Both the position numbers and the translations under genes were made by a program. The notes under the pieces are model-generated. The model was not told where the DNA came from. It did no database searches and was given only the letters and a program-made list of their open reading frames with translations. From assembly GCA_030695265.1 (NCBI GenBank), contig JAUYTA010000663.1:1-5551 (forward strand): a DNA stretch of 5,551 bases, given 5' to 3'. The stretch's first letter is position 1. Every line of letters starts with the position of its first letter. Below, in pieces: positions 1 to 5,551 of the stretch. This DNA is from Bacteroidota bacterium (GTDB lineage Bacteria; Bacteroidota; Bacteroidia; Bacteroidales; Prolixibacteraceae).

Positions 1-548
1 TCTATTGATTTTTGTTTCCCGCCATACACGTTCACTGCCGCAATTCCGTCGATGTTTTCCAGATCGGGTTTAATATCCTGATCAACAATGGTTCGTACGC
101 GATCGATTCCGCCTTCGCCACGTGCCTGCAACTCCATAAACTGGCTGTTCATCTGTTGCAGGTCAACTTTGGCAACCGCTACCCGTACATTTTCGGGCAT
201 TGCCGATTGCATTTCGTTTATCTTTTCCTGAAGTTTCAGGTAGGCGTATTTGAAATTGACATTTTTCGTGTAATACACCACGATGGTACTTTGCCGCGAA
301 TTAACGTTCGACTCAATTGATTCGATGCCTTCGAGTGTACCGATGGCTCCTTCAAGCGGAATAACCACATGATTTTCCATGTATTCTGGAGCCAGTTCGG
401 TGCCCGAGCTTGCCTGAACAAAAAGGAATGGAAGTTCGGCGTTGGGCAACAATTCAACCGGCAATTGTTTGTATGAGAAATAACCCAAAAAGGTCAATCC
501 CAGAAACAACATGCTTATCAGTACTTTTCGTTGTATGATGAATTTCAT
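1..548 (-). CDS. RND efflux permease, second copy (N-terminal part only)
   Basis: This is the first 182 codons of an inner-membrane RND transporter; the rest lies beyond the left edge. I translated it by hand from an ATG at 548-546, and the frame stays open to the window edge. Seen: a short basic N-terminus (MKFIIQRK), one hydrophobic segment at about residues 9-25 (TM1), then the family-typical LPVELLPNAELPFL stretch at about 29-42. The start of the first porter domain follows. Near the cut end, a region rich in D and G (about 148-177, including DLENIDGIAAVNVYGG) matches the usual RND 'L..I.GV..V...G' element. It differs clearly in sequence from the complete permease upstream, so it is a paralogue and not a repeat of the same gene. 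By position it is the last visible gene of the operon, 288 bp after the first permease. The bases before the ATG are A/T-rich (AAAAAAATATACTT) without a Shine-Dalgarno sequence. The proton-relay residues in TM4 and TM10 lie outside the window. Substrate unknown. Confidence 0.9.
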   Translation of the reverse strand, partial: MKFIIQRKVLISMLFLGLTFLGYFSYKQLPVELLPNAELPFLFVQASSGTELAPEYMENHVVIPLEGAIGTLEGIESIESNVNSRQSTIVVYYTKNVNFKYAYLKLQEKINEMQSAMPENVRVAVAKVDLQQMNSQFMELQARGEGGIDRVRTIVDQDIKPDLENIDGIAAVNVYGGKQKSI

Positions 549-562
549 AAGTATATTTTTTT

Positions 563-578
563 ACCACATAGACACATA
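563..578. repeat. Left arm of 16-bp perfect inverted repeat
   Basis: The sequence ACCACATAGACACATA is the exact reverse complement of 838-853. The arm ends 14 nt before the start codon of the second permease, just upstream of its translation-start region. Similar ACCACATAGACACATAG strings are, from memory, common between genes in environmental Bacteroidota; I could not check this. Confidence 0.85.
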
Positions 579-745
579 GGGCACATTGTTTTTTTCTTAA
601 TTCATTAACTATTTTTCATTTTTTTTAACGGAATAATAAGGTCTAGTTGTTTGTTTATCAATATCCTACCAAGGTTAAAAATAAAAATGTCGTATTCTGA
701 ACTTATCAATCTAATATCCTGCTTTGGCTGGCAGGAATTGATTCT

Positions 746-774
746 ACCACAGATTACTCAAATAACCACAGATT
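746..774. repeat. Two direct copies of ACCACAGATT
   Basis: ACCACAGATT occurs at 746-755 and again at 765-774, a spacing of 19 bp. The first copy extends to ACCACAGATTAC (746-757), which is a perfect 12-bp inverted partner of 816-827. Either copy could pair with the inverted partner, so two alternative hairpins are possible. No T-tract follows that would make it a terminator. Confidence 0.7.
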
Positions 775-815
775 GAAGACCCACTTTGATTGTTTATTAA
801 TTTGTGAAAATCAGT

Positions 816-827
816 GTAATCTGTGGT
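816..827. repeat. Inverted partner of ACCACAGATTAC
   Basis: GTAATCTGTGGT is the reverse complement of 746-757, with a 58-nt gap between the arms. It lies just inside the right arm of the 16-bp inverted repeat (838-853), so the two pairs are nested. The outer pair encloses the inner pair. Confidence 0.75.
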
Positions 828-836
828 GTTAACTTT

Positions 837-3800
837 TTATGTGTCTATGTGGTTTTTACTCCTGAACCTGTCTTTCAAGCCGTCAAAAACCTCGAATACA
901 CATGGGATTACAAGTAACGACATGATGGTTGATGTTACCAATCCGCCAATAACGGCCAATGCCATAGGGGCGCGTAACGAAGAACTTTCGCCAAAACCGA
1001 ATGTCAGTGGCAACAAGGCTAAAATGGTGGTTGCCGTGGTCATCAAAATCGGGCGGATTCGTTGTTGTCCGGCCTGTTGAATGGCTTCGATACGTGAAAC
1101 GCCATCCTTTTGAAGTTGCAGGATTCGGTCAACCAGCAAAATTGAGTTGTTGACTGCGATCCCCACCAACATTATAATCCCGATAATTGCCATGATATTG
1201 AGGGTCATTCCCATGATAAAAAAGATCAGGATTGACCCGACTACCGCCACCGGAATGGTGAGCAGAATGGTAAACGGGTGCAACAACGACTCAAATTGCG
1301 AAGCCAGAACCATGAAAACGAGTACTATCGACAGCATCATTGCAAAACTGAGCGCATCCATCGACTCCTGCCGTTTTTCTTCTTCGCCGGTAATCTTTAT
1401 CTTATATTCGGTTGGGAGCGGAATGCCAGAAATTGCCTGGTTTACCTTTGCAACCATCTTGTCGAGGGCAATATCTTTGTCCATATAACCGGTAATTTTA
1501 CCGATGCGGGTTTGGTTTCTGCGGAATATTTCCTTTGGCGACTGGCCTTCACGGATTTCGGCAATTTCGTTGATGCGGATTACCTGCGTTCCGTTTTTAA
1601 TGGTCAAATCAGACAAATCTGCCAGTCCTTTATCGGGTAGTCGAAGCGTGATGTCCTGCATTTCGCCGCCTTTCTCCATTGTTCCGGCAACTTTGCCAGT
1701 CAGTTGGTTCTGAATCTGAGTCACCACATTGGCAACGCTCAGGTTAAAAATTCCGGCGCGTAAACGGTCAACCATGATTTCCACTTCAGGAGAACCACCT
1801 TCCATTGAAGCTTCAATGTTGTACAATTCTGGAATTTGCTGAACGGCAGTTTTTACCTGCTGCGACAAATCTTCAAGAATATCAAGGTCTTCGCCATGAA
1901 TTTCTACAACCAGCGGCGCTTCGTCAGTTCCCAAAAGTCCGCCCAAAGCAGTTTGGTCCTGAACGAATTTGATTTCGATGTCGGGCAATTCGCCCAAAGC
2001 CTGAGAAATGGATTGAATGGCAAAAGTTGAACTGTATTTGCTATCGGGTTTCAGTAATATTTTGATGGTTGCAGTATTTTCGCCCTGAAAAAGTGCATCC
2101 TGACTGTTGAGCATTCCGGTTGACGGGCCGATTTGGCTGTACAGGGTTTCCAGATGATCGCCCAATACTTCACGCACAATGCCTTCAAGGTTTTCGACAG
2201 CTGCCGATGTTCTTTGGAGGCCGGTTCCTTCCTGCATTTTCAGGTCGAGACTAAATTGGCGGGTTTCCGATTTTGGCATAAATTCGGTTCCGATAAACGG
2301 AAAAATCAACACCGAAAGGCCAAGCAGCACGATGGTTGCAATGATAACGGCCCATTTGAACCGGAGTATTCTTCCGAGAAAATTTCCGTATCCTCTGATT
2401 TCAAGCGATTTTTGAACTGCGGGTTTTGCAGTGTTTTTATAGAAAAAGTTGAACAGCATTGGAATGAACAGAATAGCAACCACCAGCGACGAAAGCAGCG
2501 AGAAGGTGATGGTCCAGGCCTGATCTTTGAATAGTTCGCCCGATGCGCCATGCAAATAAACGATTGGCAGGAAAACCACAATGGTTGTAATTGTTGATGA
2601 GGTGATTGCCCCACTTACCTGTGATGCTCCCTGAATGGCAGCTTCCTTTACCGAAAGTCCATTTTCGCGCAAACGCGAAATGTTTTCAAGCACCACAATG
2701 GCATTGTCAACCAACATTCCGGCGCCCAAAGCGAGTCCGCCCAGGGTCATGATATTCAGACTGAGGCCGTTAAAATACATCAGGTTGAAAGTGGCGATAA
2801 TAGAAATCGGCATTGCAACACTTACAATCATGGTGGTCCCGATGCGGCGAAGGAACACGAAAAGCACAATTATGGCCAGCACGATGCCCATTAAGGCGGT
2901 ATTCTGCACTTCTTTAATGGCGTTGCTGATAAATGTTCCCTGGTTGGTAATTACTGTAAGATGATAGCCGGGCAAAGCTTTCTCCATATCGGTGAGTGTT
3001 TTCGAAACATCTTTTACAGCCTGTACCGTGTTCGAGCGCGTTTCCTTGTAAATCGACAAACCCAGGCATCGCAGTCCGTTCATCCTGACAATGTTTTCAG
3101 GATCTTTGTTTGAAAAACTGACCTTTGCCACTTCGCGAAGATAAACCGGGGCTTTTGCTGCAAGTTCATCGCCGGTTATGGTGGATTTGTAACCTACAAT
3201 TGTATTTTCGAAATCGCTCAGATCGGTCAGTAAACTAACACCTTTCACCACATATTTCAAGCCCATTTCGGTGATCGATCCGCCTGAAATACTCTGATTG
3301 AAATTTTGTATGCGGGAACTCAGTTCATCAAGTGTCAGCCCGAATGCATCGAGCAGGTATTCATTGGTTTCAATCAGCACTTCATTTTCTTCAGCGCCTG
3401 CAACTTCCACATCGGCCACTCCTTCGAGTCTAACCAGTTCGTTCCTGATATAGTTTTCAGCCACTTTCCGGAGTTCGTTCATATCGGTAATGGTTTCATG
3501 CGAAAGGCCGACAACCATTACCGGAGTAGTATTCGGATCGTGCTGGGTAATTTTGATTTCATCAATTGCCTGATTTTGGGCAAAGGAGCTGGCAGCTTTC
3601 TGAAGGTCGAGAAAAGCTTCGTCCATGTCTTTGGTCCAGGCATATTCAACTGTGATTTGGGCGGTTCCAACTTTCGAAACCGACGACACCTGCACCACAT
3701 CAGACTGGCGAATGGCCAATGCTTCGAGGTTTTCCACGAATTGTTTTTCCATTTCTTCAGGTGGCCGTTCACCCGATTTGAGCTCGATAAACAAACGCGG

Positions 3801-3929
3801 GTTGTTTATCTCCGGAAACAGGTCGATGCCCAGCTTGTCAAAGGAAATGTATCCCAGCAGAACCACGGCCAGCACCATCATCAGTATGGTTACCGGAAAG
3901 TTGACAGCAAATTGTGTTAATTTCTTCAT
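837..3929 (-). CDS. RND efflux permease (complete, 1030 aa)
   Basis: This is a proton-driven inner-membrane pump, the energy-coupling part of a tripartite efflux system that works with the adaptor and TolC-like genes just upstream. Its length is normal for the AcrB/HAE-like family. The layout is classical: TM1 at about residues 11-30, a large periplasmic porter loop (about 33-338), TM2-TM6 (about 340-495), TM7 (about 526-548), a second porter loop (about 552-858) and TM8-TM12 (about 858-1013). The TM4 motif GMLVDNAIVVLENI (403-416) carries Asp408 followed by Asn409, where AcrB has two Asp. The TM10 motif GIAVNNSILLVD (923-934) has Asn927 where AcrB has its relay Lys. TM11 has RPILMTTATTILALLPL (959-975), also family-typical. 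The ATG at 3929 gives the usual short basic N-terminus (MKKLTQ) before TM1. It is preceded by A-rich sequence (AAGAAATTAACCG) rather than a Shine-Dalgarno site. The C-terminal HIDT and stop come from an intergenic repeat. A multidrug/hydrophobic-compound role is more likely than metal export, but the substrate is not readable. Confidence 0.95.
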   Translation of the reverse strand: MKKLTQFAVNFPVTILMMVLAVVLLGYISFDKLGIDLFPEINNPRLFIELKSGERPPEEMEKQFVENLEALAIRQSDVVQVSSVSKVGTAQITVEYAWTKDMDEAFLDLQKAASSFAQNQAIDEIKITQHDPNTTPVMVVGLSHETITDMNELRKVAENYIRNELVRLEGVADVEVAGAEENEVLIETNEYLLDAFGLTLDELSSRIQNFNQSISGGSITEMGLKYVVKGVSLLTDLSDFENTIVGYKSTITGDELAAKAPVYLREVAKVSFSNKDPENIVRMNGLRCLGLSIYKETRSNTVQAVKDVSKTLTDMEKALPGYHLTVITNQGTFISNAIKEVQNTALMGIVLAIIVLFVFLRRIGTTMIVSVAMPISIIATFNLMYFNGLSLNIMTLGGLALGAGMLVDNAIVVLENISRLRENGLSVKEAAIQGASQVSGAITSSTITTIVVFLPIVYLHGASGELFKDQAWTITFSLLSSLVVAILFIPMLFNFFYKNTAKPAVQKSLEIRGYGNFLGRILRFKWAVIIATIVLLGLSVLIFPFIGTEFMPKSETRQFSLDLKMQEGTGLQRTSAAVENLEGIVREVLGDHLETLYSQIGPSTGMLNSQDALFQGENTATIKILLKPDSKYSSTFAIQSISQALGELPDIEIKFVQDQTALGGLLGTDEAPLVVEIHGEDLDILEDLSQQVKTAVQQIPELYNIEASMEGGSPEVEIMVDRLRAGIFNLSVANVVTQIQNQLTGKVAGTMEKGGEMQDITLRLPDKGLADLSDLTIKNGTQVIRINEIAEIREGQSPKEIFRRNQTRIGKITGYMDKDIALDKMVAKVNQAISGIPLPTEYKIKITGEEEKRQESMDALSFAMMLSIVLVFMVLASQFESLLHPFTILLTIPVAVVGSILIFFIMGMTLNIMAIIGIIMLVGIAVNNSILLVDRILQLQKDGVSRIEAIQQAGQQRIRPILMTTATTILALLPLTFGFGESSSLRAPMALAVIGGLVTSTIMSLLVIPCVFEVFDGLKDRFRSKNHIDT
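838..853. repeat. Right arm of 16-bp inverted repeat, overlapping a gene end
   Basis: TATGTGTCTATGTGGT pairs perfectly with 563-578 across 259 bp. Read on the minus strand it supplies the last codons of the upstream permease (His-Ile-Asp-Thr) and two of the three bases of its TAA stop. It is thus both coding sequence and repeat. Confidence 0.85.
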
Positions 3930-3943
3930 TCGGTTAATTTCTT

Positions 3944-3971
3944 AAGTTCCAAGTTTCAAGTTTCAAGTTCC
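3944..3971. repeat. Tandem heptamer AAGTTYC, 4 copies
   Basis: Four head-to-tail 7-bp units occur: AAGTTCC, AAGTTTC, AAGTTTC and AAGTTCC. The array ends 14 nt before the start codon of the complete permease, leaving only the A-rich translation-start region between them. It does not resemble a hairpin or known operator. Confidence 0.85.
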
Positions 3972-4001
3972 AGGTGCGCGCTGATCAATGTTTGGTGGTT
4001 T

Positions 4002-4025
4002 ATTTCTCGTTTTCTCATTTTCTCC
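4002..4025. repeat. Tandem octamer WTTTCTCN, 3 copies
   Basis: The three 8-bp units are ATTTCTCG, TTTTCTCA and TTTTCTCC. The last unit overlaps the first unit of the CCCCATG-like array by 4 bp, so the two arrays are directly joined. Confidence 0.7.
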
Positions 4026-4049
4026 ATGCCCCATGTCCCGCGCCCCATG
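4022..4049. repeat. Tandem heptamer CCCCATG, 4 imperfect copies
   Basis: The four 7-bp units are CTCCATG, CCCCATG, TCCCGCG and CCCCATG, the third being degenerate. On the minus strand the array starts at the very next base after the adaptor gene's TAG stop (4052-4050). It is more GC-rich than the surrounding spacer. Confidence 0.75.
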
Positions 4050-5108
4050 CTACTTGACAATCTTCACTTTTGATCTGTTTTTCAATGTTTCGAAACCTTT
4101 AATTACAAGGCGGTCATTTATTTTTAATCCTGAAGTGATTTCCGCTTCGTTCTGATTTTCGTAACCAAGGGTGATGCGTTTTTCGACGGCAGTTCCACTT
4201 TCAACAACAAAAACCGACTTGCCGCGCTGGTTGGAAATGATGATGTCTTTCGGGATCACAATCACACTGTCCTTGCGTGCCAGAACGATGTCGGCTTTGG
4301 CAAACATTCCGGGGCGAAGTTTCATTTCAGGATTGGCAACCTGAATAACTCCCTTGAAAGTGCGTGTTTCGGTACTAATGGCCGGCGATAATTCTTTTAC
4401 ACTTCCGGGCAGGGTATCGTTTGGCAAGGTATAATTCATGATGCGAACTGCCTGGTCAATCTGCACATCGCCAATAAATTTCTCCGGAAGGTTCACCTCA
4501 ACGGTCATGATGCTGTAATCCATCAGGCTGACAACGGGAGTTCCTGTTGCCACCTGAGTTCCGTTTGTGATTGCAGGCAAATCGGTAATTGCACCTTTAA
4601 ATGGAGCACGAACCCTCATCTTTGCCAGCTGAAGATTGGCCCGTTCAAAAGCGTCTTTGGCATTGGTGTAGTTCACTTCCGAATTGCGGTAATCGAGCAG
4701 TGTGACCCCTCCCTTTTCGTAGAGCGATTCCTGCTTTTTCATGTTTTGCTCCGTAATTTCGAGGTTTAGTTTCTTGGCATCCAGACCAATACCATTAACA
4801 TATTCGGCATCTTCAAGCTGAACGATCACCTGTCCGTTTTCAACCACGTCGCCCAATGCAAACGGACGTCGTGTTCGTGGATTGACCAGTAACCTGTATT
4901 CTCCGGTCATTTCGGTATTGACAACCGCTTTTTTTGTGGCATTCAGCGTACCGGTGGTATTGATTACTTTTTCGATCGAGCCAGGTTTGATGTCGGAAAC
5001 TGAAACCGGAACAGCCAGCTCAGTGGTTGTATTTGTCGGTTGCGTGTTACAGGCTATGGTTGCGCCGATAAGTGCAAACAAAGCAATAAATTGGTGAAAG
5101 CGTTTCAT
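4050..5108 (-). CDS. RND periplasmic adaptor lipoprotein (membrane fusion protein, 352 aa)
   Basis: This adaptor bridges the RND permease and the TolC-like channel in the periplasm. Seen: a basic start and hydrophobic stretch (residues 1-19), then TIAC with Cys20, a slightly atypical lipobox (Thr at -3). It is therefore predicted to be a lipoprotein. A Thr/Asn-rich linker (21-30) follows. The first half of the biotinyl-lipoyl-like domain spans about 50-103, including GDVVENGQVIVQLED at 86-100. A short alpha-helical hairpin spans about 105-163. The second lipoyl half has the hallmark MRVRAPFKGAITDL (164-177). A beta-barrel domain (about 195-275) ends in LRPGMFAKADIVL (264-276), a family signature. 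A membrane-proximal domain (about 280-352) finishes with NRSKVKIVK. Length is normal for the family. Residues 75-85 (NPRTRRPFALG) look like a basic insertion inside the first lipoyl half. The ATG at 5108 is the only start that keeps the whole signal sequence; no Shine-Dalgarno site precedes it. It lies 110 bp after the tolC-like gene and 120 bp before the permease. Confidence 0.95.
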   Translation of the reverse strand: MKRFHQFIALFALIGATIACNTQPTNTTTELAVPVSVSDIKPGSIEKVINTTGTLNATKKAVVNTEMTGEYRLLVNPRTRRPFALGDVVENGQVIVQLEDAEYVNGIGLDAKKLNLEITEQNMKKQESLYEKGGVTLLDYRNSEVNYTNAKDAFERANLQLAKMRVRAPFKGAITDLPAITNGTQVATGTPVVSLMDYSIMTVEVNLPEKFIGDVQIDQAVRIMNYTLPNDTLPGSVKELSPAISTETRTFKGVIQVANPEMKLRPGMFAKADIVLARKDSVIVIPKDIIISNQRGKSVFVVESGTAVEKRITLGYENQNEAEITSGLKINDRLVIKGFETLKNRSKVKIVK

Positions 5109-5218
5109 ATTTTGAATGTATTAGTGGCTAATTAATTTACAATTTTGTCATTTACTATTTACAATTTGAATGCTGAACGGCTCAATAGTAAATAGTTAAA
5201 TGGTCAATAGTCAATGTT
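5109..5218. other. Repeat-bearing spacer between the tolC-like and adaptor genes
   Basis: This 110-bp AT-rich spacer is mostly occupied by the opposed heptamer arrays at 5135-5215. The last 26 nt before the adaptor ATG (5109-5134) are free of the repeat and form its translation-start region. I found no Bacteroidota-type TAnnTTTG promoter element and no T-tracted terminator, consistent with co-transcription. Confidence 0.6.
5135..5215. repeat. Two opposed arrays of an ATTTACW-like heptamer
   Basis: On the plus strand, the left array (5135-5170) reads ATTTACA, ATTTTGTC, ATTTACT, ATTTACA, ATTTGAA. The right array (5187-5215) holds the same unit in reverse: AGTAAAT, AGTTAAAT, GGTCAAT, AGTCAAT. 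The centre (5171-5183) is non-repetitive. A perfect 9-bp inverted repeat, ACTATTTAC (5154-5162) with GTAAATAGT (5188-5196), joins the arrays, and pairing can continue imperfectly outward. It begins 3 nt after the tolC-like stop codon. It could form a weak AT-rich hairpin in the mRNA. Confidence 0.7.
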
Positions 5219-5551
5219 TTATTTTTTCTTTTGAATAAGGTTTTCAGGAACAATTGCTTCGTTTTTTTCAAAATCGTAAAGCGATTGGATTTTCAGATTC
5301 AGTAATTCAATTTTATAATCGATCAAAGCCTGTGCATACGCCATTTTTTTCTGTGAGAGCTGGTTCTGAAAAAGGTTCAGGTCCATACTGGTCAGGTCGC
5401 CGTTTGCATAACGTTCGAGGTTGATTTCGTAGGTCAGTTGTGCATTTTTCTCACTTTGTGCAGCAATATCAATCTGATTTACCAGATTCTGAATACTCCT
5501 GTAAACCCTGCGGATATCAAGCGTAATCTGTTTCTTTTCTTCACTCTGATT
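5219..5551 (-). CDS. TolC-family outer-membrane efflux protein (C-terminal part only)
   Basis: This is the last 110 codons, ending in TAA at 5221-5219, of an outer-membrane channel protein; the start lies beyond the right edge. I translated it by hand in the frame beginning at base 5551. It is strongly helical and rich in Q, N, E, K and L, with heptad-like spacing. The segment LERYANGDLTSMDLNLFQNQL (residues 45-65 of the fragment) matches the 'R...G..S..DL...Q..L' pattern that recurs in the TolC/OEP helical barrel. It is followed by the long last helix (AYAQALIDYKIELLNLKIQS, 71-90) and a Lys-rich tail (QKKK). TolC-like proteins are trimers whose helices extend the channel into the periplasm to meet the adaptor. 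Here it is the most upstream visible gene of the efflux operon, and its presence supports a complete tripartite pump. The signal peptide, beta strands and promoter are not in view. Confidence 0.9.
   Translation of the reverse strand, partial: NQSEEKKQITLDIRRVYRSIQNLVNQIDIAAQSEKNAQLTYEINLERYANGDLTSMDLNLFQNQLSQKKMAYAQALIDYKIELLNLKIQSLYDFEKNEAIVPENLIQKKK

Larger units (their letters stand above)
549..836. other. Repeat-rich spacer between the two permease genes
   Basis: This 288-bp AT-rich spacer has no convincing gene on either strand. It holds the left arm of a 16-bp inverted repeat (563-578), two direct ACCACAGATT copies (746-755 and 765-774) and an inverted partner (816-827). The right 16-bp arm overlaps the end of the upstream permease gene (838-853). 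The middle (about 590-715) is T/A-rich and featureless to my eye, apart from a 6-bp stem at 717-722/731-736. I looked for a Bacteroidota-type -7 element (TAnnTTTG) reading toward the second permease and found none. No U-tracted hairpin terminator was seen. The spacer is therefore probably transcribed as part of the operon. Confidence 0.6.
3930..4049. other. Adaptor-permease spacer made largely of short tandem repeats
   Basis: Three unrelated short tandem arrays fill about 76 of these 120 bp: AAGTTYC (3944-3971), WTTTCTCN (4002-4025) and CCCCATG-like (4022-4049). Only about 30 bp (3972-4001) is non-repetitive. No promoter or terminator was recognised, so the adaptor and permease genes are probably co-transcribed through it. 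Confidence 0.7.

Noticed and set aside
236..457. Minus-strand 73-codon open frame
   Set aside because: It lies inside the second permease gene in another frame; the permease frame gives clear RND sequence.
717..736. Possible terminator hairpin TCCTGC/GCAGGA
   Set aside because: The stem is only 6 bp with an 8-nt loop, and no T-tract follows on either strand. It is too weak to call.
563..853. Full insertion element or MITE with target-site duplication
   Set aside because: The arms look like terminal inverted repeats, but the flanks are only T-runs on both sides, so a duplication cannot be judged. There is no transposase, so it is kept as an inverted repeat only.
823..1080. Plus-strand 85-codon open frame starting in the spacer
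   Set aside because: It starts in the repeat region and runs antisense through the permease C-terminus. It has no recognisable domain, and its hydrophobic start comes from the repeat and T-rich sequence.
3306..3920. Long open frame of 204 codons on the plus strand
   Set aside because: It lies wholly antisense to the well-supported permease gene. The translation is rich in F, H and C and resembles no family I know, as expected for a shadow of coding sequence on the other strand.
3944..4049. CRISPR-like array
   Set aside because: The units are only 7-8 bp, directly adjacent and without unique spacers of constant length. These are simple tandem repeats.
5109..5218. Internal promoter for the adaptor gene
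   Set aside because: No TAnnTTTG element of the Bacteroidota type, nor a paired -35/-10, was found reading toward the adaptor. The AT-rich repeats alone are not evidence.

Overview
The window holds most of one tripartite RND (resistance-nodulation-division) efflux operon, read entirely on the minus strand. In transcription order it contains the 3' end of a TolC-type outer-membrane factor gene (5219-5551), a complete periplasmic adaptor lipoprotein gene (4050-5108), a complete inner-membrane RND permease gene (837-3929), and the 5' end of a second, different RND permease gene (1-548). Both outer genes run off the window, so the operon promoter and any dedicated regulator are not visible. No RNA genes, insertion sequences with a transposase, or CRISPR arrays were seen.

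The organism is probably a member of the Bacteroidota, perhaps a Bacteroidales/Marinilabiliales-like environmental lineage. The evidence is the A-rich, Shine-Dalgarno-poor sequence before each start codon, the moderate GC content with AT-rich spacers, the TolC-adaptor-RND-RND order, and intergenic short repeats of a style I associate with that phylum. This assignment rests on sequence reading and memory, with no database search.

Functionally, the two permeases would use the proton gradient to move substrates out of the inner membrane or periplasm. The adaptor would dock them to the TolC channel, which leads across the outer membrane. The substrate cannot be read from the sequence. Two non-identical permeases behind one adaptor and one channel recall the MdtABC arrangement, in which two RND subunits form a heterotrimer, but they could equally be independent pumps.

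The least ordinary part is the spacers. They are long for an operon (110, 120 and 288 bp), and each holds a different family of short repeats: opposed arrays of an ATTTACW-type heptamer (5135-5215); AAGTTYC, WTTTCTCN and CCCCATG tandem arrays (3944-4049); and a 16-bp perfect inverted repeat with internal ACCACAGATT repeats (563-853). The repeats begin within 0-3 nt after the stop codon of the tolC-like and adaptor genes, and they encode the last four residues and most of the stop codon of the first permease. They end 14-26 nt before the next start codon, so they fill the spacers while sparing the translation-start regions.
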